DNA of 64,000 bases, taken from the NCBI GenBank assembly GCA_039640495.1, contig CP046864.1, forward strand, positions 2,777,001 to 2,841,000, in the 5' to 3' direction. This stretch comes from Rhodobacteraceae bacterium IMCC1335 (GTDB taxonomy: Bacteria; Pseudomonadota; Alphaproteobacteria; Rhodobacterales; Rhodobacteraceae). This document shows positions 58,083 to 64,000 of the stretch, in pieces. The notes below the pieces were generated by a model, which was not told the DNA's origin, did not search any database, and worked only from the letters and a program-made list of their open reading frames with translations. The position numbers and the translations under genes are program-made. Each line of letters starts with the position of its first letter. Position 1 is the stretch's first letter.

Positions 58083-58650
58083 GATATCCTAAGGCAGAAA
58101 TTTCAGCTTCTAAACAGGTCTTTAACTGGCGCCGCCCGCGCGCCAATAAACTTTCAACAGCTTCAATACTTATGGCCATAATTACGGCAATCTCTGGGTT
58201 TGACAGCTCATCCAAATGCCGCATACGAAGGGCTTGAGCCTGCCGTTGAGGCAATTGATCCAGCGCCTTGTAAAGCGCCGACGCACGGCGTTCATCTTGC
58301 AAGCGCGCATCAACAGTCAAGCGGGGATCGATCGGCTCTGGCGCCTGCTCCAATCCCGTCATTTGCGGCTTGCGGCACCGATCCTTGCACAGATTGGCCA
58401 CCACTTGATAGAGCCATGTGCTAATTTTTGCCCGCCCGCTTTGCCAGTTCGGCGCAATTTTCCACAGCCGAAGCATCGCCTCTTGCGCAATATCCTCGGC
58501 ATCCGCCACATTTTGTAGCCGATGATAGGCTTGCGCATAAAGCTTTGGCATCAAACGCTCGGTCAAAATGCGCGCGGCCTCTGGCATCCCTTTCGCATAG
58601 GCTGCCAGAAGAGCGGTGTCATCCAACTGATCAGGTATTTGAGACGGCAT
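58066..58650 (-). CDS. ECF-type RNA polymerase sigma factor
   Basis: A 194-residue sigma-70 family protein of the ECF group. Region 2 covers about 25-95 (AYHRLQNVADAEDIAQEAMLRLWK, STWLYQVVANLCKDRCRK) and region 4 about 125-180 (LDQLPQRQAQALRMRHL, IAVIMAISIEAVESLLARGR), separated by an acidic linker. The ATG at 58650 has GGGG upstream; a GTG at 58656 is the alternative. It follows the EF-hand gene by 26 bp and overlaps the presumed anti-sigma gene. It should control its own operon and perhaps metal or envelope stress genes. Confidence 0.9.
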   Translation of the reverse strand: MPSQIPDQLDDTALLAAYAKGMPEAARILTERLMPKLYAQAYHRLQNVADAEDIAQEAMLRLWKIAPNWQSGRAKISTWLYQVVANLCKDRCRKPQMTGLEQAPEPIDPRLTVDARLQDERRASALYKALDQLPQRQAQALRMRHLDELSNPEIAVIMAISIEAVESLLARGRRQLKTCLEAEISALGYHDEKV

Positions 58651-58676
58651 AGTCACGACCCCAGAGCAATGTTTCT

Positions 58677-59165
58677 TTAATCTGCAGGCTTATTTTTTCC
58701 AAACCAGCCCTGCTTATTAGGGCGCTTTTTCAGTCGGTGCTTTTCAAAAGCCGCAAATTCCGCCTCATCAATAACGCCATCCCGATTGTGATCAAGCCGC
58801 TTAAAAAACCCTCCGCTTTGTCTTTTCGCTTTAGCGCGCTTTATCTCTTCTTGGCTTAGCGATCCATCACCGTTGAGGTCCAATCGCTTCATAATTAGTG
58901 CAGCGCGCCGATCAACGCTTTGCGACAAGCCGGCAACCAATTCCTGACTGGAAATGGACAGGTTCGCATCGGTGTCAAAATTTTTAAATAGCAGCCTGCC
59001 GCGTACCTTTGCGGTTTCCAAACAAGAAATTTCAGCCCGATTCACGCCAGCTGCGCCCTCTGATACTTCACTTTCAAGGCCGTCAGGCTTTGGTTCTGAA
59101 GCGGCAACAGAGCTGCCAATTATAGCCAAAGCGAGCGTAAATATGATATGGGATTTAAGTGACAT
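58677..59165 (-). CDS. Periplasmic EF-hand protein
   Basis: A 162-residue exported protein with a signal peptide at about residues 1-22 (LKSHIIFTLALAIIGSSVAAS). Three EF-hand-like loops can be read: NFDTDANLSISSQE, DLNGDGSLSQEE and DHNRDGVIDEAE, all with good Ca-binding spacing. The C-terminus is basic. The ATG at 59165 has GAGG 8 nt upstream; the frame to 59297 has no such site. First gene of the sigma-factor operon, so it may be part of the sensing or response. Confidence 0.85.
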   Translation of the reverse strand: MSLKSHIIFTLALAIIGSSVAASEPKPDGLESEVSEGAAGVNRAEISCLETAKVRGRLLFKNFDTDANLSISSQELVAGLSQSVDRRAALIMKRLDLNGDGSLSQEEIKRAKAKRQSGGFFKRLDHNRDGVIDEAEFAAFEKHRLKKRPNKQGWFGKNKPAD

Positions 59166-59216
59166 TTCATTATCCTCAATAAGGGTGGCTGCGCGCAGTC
59201 CACCAGATGGCAATAT

Positions 59217-59244
59217 ATATGAAACGCAGCGGCATAAGGTTTCC
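59217..59244 (-). promoter_or_regulatory. Possible ECF-type promoter of the sigma operon
   Basis: Read on the minus strand, GGAAAC (59239-59244) and TCATAT (59217-59222) are separated by exactly 16 bp and lie 51-80 bp before the EF-hand start codon. GGAA-type -35 boxes with a 16-bp spacer are typical of ECF sigma targets, so this may be an autoregulated promoter. Confidence 0.3.
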
Positions 59245-59351
59245 GTCGCTGACTTTAGAAAAAAATTGCGACACAGAGCCGCAAAGACATTTTCCACCCA
59301 AAGCCTTAGACTGCAGACTAACTATAACACCCGGCGCCGCGAAGGATTGAA

Positions 59352-59765
59352 ATGCCAAACCCTATATCCGAGCCCGACACGCGCCCAATTTGGCGAGCTA
59401 TGGGGTTTGGCTGGCGCCGCAAATGCCCAAATTGTGGCCAAGGCGCGCTGTTCAAAAATTATCTGAGCGTGCGCCCAAAATGTACCGTCTGTCGCCAAGA
59501 TCTGTTCCATCACAGGGCGGATGATGGGCCCGCTTATCTGACAATTTTGATTGTGGCGCATATCATGGCGCCCTTATTGCACTTTACCTTCGTAACCTGG
59601 CGATTGGAGCCACTGGTTATGCTCAGCATTTTTACGGTTGGCTGTTTGGCCTTGGCGCTTTATCTTCTGCCGCGTCTCAAGGGCGTTATCATCGCAGTGC
59701 AATGGGCCCGCTACATGCATGGTTTTGGCCATGAAGAAAATGCAAGGAACTCTGATACCGCATGA
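59352..59765 (+). CDS. DUF983 family membrane protein
   Basis: A 137-residue protein of the DUF983 family. Two CxxC pairs near the N-terminus (RKCPNCGQGALF, PKCTVCRQDL) probably bind zinc, then two membrane segments follow (about 61-83 and 88-110). GAAGGA lies 5 nt before the ATG. The family is common in alphaproteobacteria, often near cytochrome-oxidase genes elsewhere; function unknown. Its stop overlaps the NUDIX gene start (ATGA). Confidence 0.87.
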   Translation: MPNPISEPDTRPIWRAMGFGWRRKCPNCGQGALFKNYLSVRPKCTVCRQDLFHHRADDGPAYLTILIVAHIMAPLLHFTFVTWRLEPLVMLSIFTVGCLALALYLLPRLKGVIIAVQWARYMHGFGHEENARNSDTA

Positions 59766-60463
59766 GTCAGGATAAAACTGCCATCCGCCCCGCAGCCACG
59801 GTGATCGTGCTGCGCGATCGCGCTAGCGCGCCGAAGGTTCTAATGGGGCAAAGAGGCGCGCAAGCCGCCTTCATGCCGAATAAATTTGTGTTTCCGGGCG
59901 GCGCTGTTGATCCGCAAGACGCCGCAGTTCCGCTTTTGAGCGAGATATCAAACCCCTGCAAAGACAGGCTCAGCGAAGAGTCAGAGGGGCCCTCGGTGCA
60001 GGCCCTATGCGCCGCGGCTATTCGAGAACTGTTCGAAGAGACCGGGCAAATCTTGGGACAACAGGCCGCTTGGCTAGATCCGGTCCCCGATGGATGGCAG
60101 GCTTTTGCGAGCAAGGGCTATCGACCGATTGCCGAGCCATTACAATTCGTGTTTCGCGCCATTACTCCGCCCGGGCGACCCCGGCGTTTTGATGCGCGGT
60201 TTTTTCTATTAGACGCGGCCTTCTTACAAAGCGATCTGGATGATTTTTCTGCCGCTTCAGATGAGTTATCGCATTTGCAATGGGTTCCGTTAGAGCATGC
60301 GCGCAGCTTTGATTTACCCTTTATCACCGAGGTCGTTATGGCTGAAATTGCGGGGCGCTTGGATGCGCCTGCCCCGCCGGATTCGGTGCCCTTTTTCAAA
60401 AATAACGATGAGGAAAGTCAGTTTTTAAGGCTCACAGGCCGTGCTGTAAGCATAAGCGAGTGA
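59762..60463 (+). CDS. NUDIX hydrolase (NUDT19-like form)
   Basis: A 233-residue NUDIX hydrolase. The box is split: FVFPGGAVDPQD near residue 45 and AAIRELFEETGQI near 88, with an insert of about 30 residues between, as in the NUDT19/CoA-diphosphatase-like branch. The metal-binding Glu pair of RELFEETG is intact. It likely cleaves a nucleoside diphosphate linked to another group, possibly CoA. Coupled to the DUF983 gene by a 4-nt overlap and convergent with a DMT transporter. Confidence 0.88.
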   Translation: MSQDKTAIRPAATVIVLRDRASAPKVLMGQRGAQAAFMPNKFVFPGGAVDPQDAAVPLLSEISNPCKDRLSEESEGPSVQALCAAAIRELFEETGQILGQQAAWLDPVPDGWQAFASKGYRPIAEPLQFVFRAITPPGRPRRFDARFFLLDAAFLQSDLDDFSAASDELSHLQWVPLEHARSFDLPFITEVVMAEIAGRLDAPAPPDSVPFFKNNDEESQFLRLTGRAVSISE

Positions 60464-60464
60464 A

Positions 60465-61367
60465 CTAGGCGGCAAAGATTACCCCCAAAACGCTTAAGCC
60501 CAAAAACAAAATGCCAAATACTTCTCGACGGCTCACGCGCTCTTGAAAAAACAAAATCGAAATGCAGAGGCTAAAAAGCAATTCGATCTGCCCCAAGCCT
60601 TTTACATAAGCGGCCGTTTGCAACGTAAAAGCTGTAAACCAGCCAAGTGATCCCAACAAACTGGTGACCCCAACCCAAAGCGCGGTTTTACGGGCGTGCC
60701 AGACGGCGCGCAGTTGGGATGGCTCGCGCAACCACATCCAGAGCCCCATCACGCAGGTTTGAAACACAATCACAACAAAAAGGCTGACAGCGGCGCGTAA
60801 AAAAGGCTGCTCGTAAGGCAATTCTAAGCTCGCGGCGCGATAGCACACCCCTGAAATGGCAAAGAGCAAACCAGAGGCCAATCCCAATGCAGAGGCCCGA
60901 TTGATCCACCTGCGTCCGTCGCCTTGCCCTGAAAGTGGCTGTTTAGACAAGAGCAGAAGAGCGATCAGACCCAAAAGGATAGCCCCAAAGCCCAGAGCTG
61001 AAATGCCCTCTCCAAGCAGCACAAACCCCACCAGCGCAACTAAAATAACTTCGGTTTTCTTAAACGTAATCCCGACCGCAAAATTGCGATATTTAAACAT
61101 GGAAAGCACGCATAAGGTCGCAAATATTTGGGTTAGGCCACCGACGCCCGCATATACCAAAAGCCCTGCGCTCAAGGCCGGTAAAGCGATCGCATTCATG
61201 CCAAAATACACCGCCAACCCGATAGTCAAAAACGGCAGGGCGTAACAAAACCGCGCGAATGTCGCACCTGTTGCGCTTAACGCGTCGCTGCTTAAGATTT
61301 TTTGCAGCGTAAAGCGAAGCGTTTGAAAGGTAGAGGCCAGCAAAGTTGCGATAATCCAAAGTTCCAT
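60465..61367 (-). CDS. EamA/DMT-family transporter
   Basis: A 300-residue membrane protein with about 10 helices in two EamA repeats (about 3-140 and 160-295). It resembles the DMT exporter at 45432-46340 in fold but not closely in sequence. FARFCYALPFLTIGLAVYFG lies in the first repeat. Substrate unknown. It starts 69 bp before the end of the aldo-keto reductase gene on the same strand, so the two may be transcribed together. Confidence 0.85.
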   Translation of the reverse strand: MELWIIATLLASTFQTLRFTLQKILSSDALSATGATFARFCYALPFLTIGLAVYFGMNAIALPALSAGLLVYAGVGGLTQIFATLCVLSMFKYRNFAVGITFKKTEVILVALVGFVLLGEGISALGFGAILLGLIALLLLSKQPLSGQGDGRRWINRASALGLASGLLFAISGVCYRAASLELPYEQPFLRAAVSLFVVIVFQTCVMGLWMWLREPSQLRAVWHARKTALWVGVTSLLGSLGWFTAFTLQTAAYVKGLGQIELLFSLCISILFFQERVSRREVFGILFLGLSVLGVIFAA

Positions 61368-61436
61368 AGCGTTTCAAACATCACTTCTTTCAGCCAGCCT
61401 CAACAGATCATTCTTAAACTCAACGCTATCGCCACC

Positions 61437-62483
61437 TCAATAGGGCATTGGATGCGCTTTATGAACATCGGCAATATCCGCCAGACACTCTGGCGAAAGC
61501 GTGATATCAACCGAACCTAGCGCCCATTTCAATTGATCAAATTGCGTAGCGCCAAAAATCGCCGAACACATGAAAGGGCGGGTGCGACACCACGCTAAGG
61601 CCATATGAACGGGGTCAACCTGATGGCGCTGTGCAACTTTTAAATAGGCCGCAACGGCGGGCAAAACGCGCGGCGTCATCCGCCCGCCAAGATCATGGCT
61701 TAACGACAAGCGGGACGCCTCTGGTATAGCGCCGTTTTGATATTTTCCTGTCAGCAGGCCAGTCGCCAATGGAGAAAAGGCAAGTAATCCGACATCTTCA
61801 TTCACGCTTAATTCCGCCAAATCCGTATCATATAGCCGGCAGAGGAGCGAATATTCATTCTGCATCGTGGCCACGCGCGGCAGCCCCTGATCCTCGGCAA
61901 GGCGCAACCATTGCGCAGTGCCCCATGCGCTTTCATTTGAAAGCCCAAAATGGCGAATATTGCCTTTATCCACTTGGCTTTGAAGCGCCTCAAGGCACTC
62001 TTGCATATTGGCAAGCGTTTCGTTTCGGTTTTGCGAGGAAGGATCGTAAGACCAATTCTTACGGAACATATAAGATCCCCGATTGGGCCAATGAAATTGA
62101 TACAGATCAATATAATCGGTTTGCAAACGGCGAAGGTTACCTTCAATCGTTTCAGCAATGGTCGCGGCACTAATCGGCGCGCCGTCGCGCACATAGCCCA
62201 AACCTTCTCCGGAATGTTTGGTGGCCAGAATATACGCATCACGCCGCGCGGGGTTTTGGGCGTTCCAGGTGCCAATAATTTCTTCGGTACGTCCTATTGT
62301 TTCTTTGGCAATTGGGTTTACCGGATACATTTCAGCCGTATCGATAAAATTTATCCCATTTCCCAGCGCAAAATCAATTTGGGTATGTCCATCGGCCTCA
62401 GAGGTTTGGCTGCCGAAGGTCATCGTCCCCAGACAAAGCTCGGATACAAAAAGCCCGCTGCGACCCATCGCATTCATTTTCAT
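61437..62483 (-). CDS. Aldo-keto reductase (Tas-like)
   Basis: A 348-residue NADPH-dependent aldo-keto reductase. FIDTAEMYPV near 46 holds the catalytic Asp and Tyr, TKHSG the Lys and LYQFHWPNRG the His. The start MNAMGRSGLFVSELCLGTMTFG and the GRTEEIIGTWN stretch match the Tas/YajO group. GGAGA lies 7 nt before the ATG at 62483. It reduces aldehydes or ketones; the physiological substrate is unknown. Confidence 0.9.
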   Translation of the reverse strand: MKMNAMGRSGLFVSELCLGTMTFGSQTSEADGHTQIDFALGNGINFIDTAEMYPVNPIAKETIGRTEEIIGTWNAQNPARRDAYILATKHSGEGLGYVRDGAPISAATIAETIEGNLRRLQTDYIDLYQFHWPNRGSYMFRKNWSYDPSSQNRNETLANMQECLEALQSQVDKGNIRHFGLSNESAWGTAQWLRLAEDQGLPRVATMQNEYSLLCRLYDTDLAELSVNEDVGLLAFSPLATGLLTGKYQNGAIPEASRLSLSHDLGGRMTPRVLPAVAAYLKVAQRHQVDPVHMALAWCRTRPFMCSAIFGATQFDQLKWALGSVDITLSPECLADIADVHKAHPMPY

Positions 62484-62652
62484 ACCAAAATCTCCCTAAC
62501 CGATTGGTTTACCTGTGATCTATCATTTCACTGCAAAGTGCAATCAATCGTAAAGACCCTATGGAAAATCTGCAGCCGATAAAAAGGTTAATTCTGACAG
62601 AAGGGTGTCATTTGATGCGCAAACCATCGGTGTGATAGTTTATTTTTGTTGA

Positions 62653-62667
62653 GAACAAATCATGAAC
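62653..62667 (+). promoter_or_regulatory. LexA-type SOS box
   Basis: GAAC-N7-GAAC, the reverse complement of the GTTC-N7-GTTC direct repeat bound by alphaproteobacterial LexA, lies 15 bp before the start codon chosen for the ImuA-like gene. A TTGTT-GAG-AACAA repeat overlaps it at 62646-62658. Position and match suggest damage-inducible expression. Confidence 0.65.
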
Positions 62668-62682
62668 ATATATAAGGGCATT

Positions 62683-63294
62683 ATGGATATAAACTTACTG
62701 ACTCGACAAAATCGCAGCACGCGGCCCCAAATTGCTCTCTTTCAAAAGCAAAATCTGGATATCCGCTTAGATTTAGGGCGGGTGCATGAATGCGCCGGAC
62801 GCGCCAGGCGCAGCTTTGCTCTGATGCTCGCAGCGCAGCTTTCGGGACCGATTTTATGGATCACGCCCCAATATGAAACACAGCGCCCGAATCCAGATGG
62901 GATACGGCCATTTTTGGATCCGGCCCGACTGCTTTTTGCCACACCGCAGCGGCCAGTGGACAGCCTATGGTGTATGGAAGAAGCCTTGCGCAGCGGTGTT
63001 GTCCCTTTGGTGGTTGCAGATTTGAACGACTATCCAGCGCTCACGCCGGTACGCCGGTTACATTTGGCAGCAGAAACTGGCGCAAGATACAGCGCAAAAG
63101 CACCGCCGCTTGGATTGTTATTAACCCCCGATAAAGGGGGTGCGGCAGGGGTTGAAACACGATGGCTTTTGCAACCAGACAGCACAGAAGAGCAACCCGG
63201 CTGGCAGCTTAAGCGCTTAAGGGCGCGGCGCGCACCACCGCGCGCTTGGCATATCGCGCAAACCCCTGATTATTGCTTCACTGCCATGATCTAA
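62683..63294 (+). CDS. ImuA-like (RecA-fold) protein, orphan
   Basis: A 203-residue protein resembling ImuA/SulA-type RecA-fold proteins: LGRVHECAGRARRSFALML near 29-47, ILWITPQYE near 56, RLLFATPQRPVDSLWCMEEAL near 80-100 and LRARRAPPRAWHIA near the end. The Walker A lysine is not seen (GRARRSF), as in many ImuA proteins. ImuA normally works with ImuB and DnaE2 in mutagenic repair; neither lies downstream here. The ATG at 62683 follows AAGGG and leaves the LexA-type box upstream; an ATG at 62662 would lie inside the box. Confidence 0.72.
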   Translation: MDINLLTRQNRSTRPQIALFQKQNLDIRLDLGRVHECAGRARRSFALMLAAQLSGPILWITPQYETQRPNPDGIRPFLDPARLLFATPQRPVDSLWCMEEALRSGVVPLVVADLNDYPALTPVRRLHLAAETGARYSAKAPPLGLLLTPDKGGAAGVETRWLLQPDSTEEQPGWQLKRLRARRAPPRAWHIAQTPDYCFTAMI

Positions 63295-63376
63295 ATCATA
63301 CATTAACGCGCATTAACGACCGCCAATGTCGACTATATGCTAGTAGCTCCGCCCGAAAAGCGGCACATAGAAATTT

Positions 63377-64000
63377 ATGAGACTTTTACTTTCTTTTGCG
63401 GCACTTTTTCTATCCGTTGTGTTGCTGCAAACCTCTACGGGCGGCCTTGGTCCACTTGACGCCTTATCGGGCTTTGCATTGGGCTTTACGACCCAACAAA
63501 TCGGCTTGCTCGGTTCTGCGCATTTTTTCGGATTTCTAATTGGCTGCTGGTGGGCGCCAAGAGTGATGGGCAAGGTTGGCCATTCGCGCGCATTTGCTGC
63601 GTTTACCGCCACCGGAGCCATCGGATTATTGGCGCATATGCTGGTGCTTGATCCTTATGCATGGGCGGCTATGCGCATCGCCTCGGGCCTGTGTATTGCA
63701 GGCTGCTACACGGTGGTTGAAGCTTGGATGCAAGCCAAGGTTACCAATAGCACGCGCGGCCGCGCGATGGCCACCTATCGCATTGTTGATCTGGGTGGTT
63801 CGCTGGGCGCGCAATTGCTTATCAGCGTTTTACCCGCAGCAAGCTATGTCTCCTATAATATCTTGGCGCTGTTATGCTGCGCCACTTTGATCCCCTTAAC
63901 CTTGACCACGGTTCAACAACCGGCAACGCCCAGCGCCCCCCGATTACGCCCCTCTCTTGCAATACAGCGTTCTCCCCTGGCCGCGGCGGGAGTTTTGGTT
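63377..64000 (+). CDS. MFS transporter (3' end beyond window)
   Basis: The first 208 residues of a major-facilitator transporter. Six membrane segments can be followed, starting with LLLSFAALFLSVVLLQTS. GLLGSAHFFGFLIGCWWAP and the AAMRIASGLCIAGCYTVVEAW segment match the YcaD/UMF2-like MFS group. An Arg-rich loop after helix 4 (NSTRGRAMATYRIVD) is typical. The substrate is unknown. It starts 82 bp after the ImuA-like gene. Confidence 0.85.
   Translation, partial: MRLLLSFAALFLSVVLLQTSTGGLGPLDALSGFALGFTTQQIGLLGSAHFFGFLIGCWWAPRVMGKVGHSRAFAAFTATGAIGLLAHMLVLDPYAWAAMRIASGLCIAGCYTVVEAWMQAKVTNSTRGRAMATYRIVDLGGSLGAQLLISVLPAASYVSYNILALLCCATLIPLTLTTVQQPATPSAPRLRPSLAIQRSPLAAAGVLV

Overview
The window reads as chromosomal DNA of a marine alphaproteobacterium, most likely Rhodobacteraceae (Roseobacter group). 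By eye the base composition is moderate, roughly half G+C. The assignment rests on a DUF3572 gene beside a PleD-type diguanylate cyclase, a divergent oxyR/katG pair, a MerR-controlled beta-oxidation cluster, a tight nucleoside-salvage operon, a non-pyrrolysine MttB-family protein, and a GAAC-N7-GAAC LexA-type box. A compact streamlined roseobacter is plausible, but the genus cannot be fixed from the window. Gene density is high and no rRNA, tRNA, CRISPR array, prophage or intact mobile element was recognised.

Layout. 1-7130: a carbohydrate-type ABC transporter operon on the minus strand (ATPase, binding protein, two permeases) runs into a SnoaL-like gene and a histidinol-dehydrogenase-family gene cut by the window edge; a two-domain SnoaL-like gene diverges from it across an operator-like palindrome. 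7632-9937: CoA-transferase plus acyl-CoA dehydrogenase. 10751-13962: katG and divergent oxyR. 14032-18761: S-formylglutathione hydrolase, a VOC protein, a LysR regulator and adenine deaminase. 19019-25219: signalling region, with an H-NOX-like gene lacking heme ligands next to a diguanylate cyclase, an MttB-family gene, a HAD phosphatase, DUF3572 and a PleD homologue with a degenerate receiver. 25343-31012: propionyl-CoA synthetase, amidase, NAD kinase and serine hydroxymethyltransferase.

31090-32854 is a scar: the two ends of one 5'-nucleotidase gene lie on either side of a decayed IS5-family transposase gene. 32987-36627 holds DUF952, pyrD, a MATE exporter and two thioesterases. 36769-48050 is a fatty/branched acyl-CoA degradation cluster: two MerR regulators, an operator-like palindrome, two acyl-CoA dehydrogenases, a GST, thiolase, a cupin protein, a FadB/FadJ-type bifunctional enzyme, a DMT exporter and an acyl-CoA synthetase. 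49156-53679 is the cdd-deoA-deoB-add-upp salvage operon. It is followed by a VOC-bicupin protein and maeB, whose promoter region carries a perfect 18-bp palindrome.

57207-59165 is an ECF-sigma operon (EF-hand protein, sigma factor, small membrane protein, periplasmic metal-sensor-like protein) arranged like a CnrYXH system. The last part holds DUF983, NUDIX, a DMT transporter, an aldo-keto reductase, an ImuA-like gene behind a LexA-type box, and a partial MFS transporter.

The most notable signals are two second-messenger modules whose input domains have lost their key residues, the SnoaL-rich transporter operon, the interrupted 5'-nucleotidase, and several unassigned operators. All functional calls come from reading motifs by eye; no database search was run.
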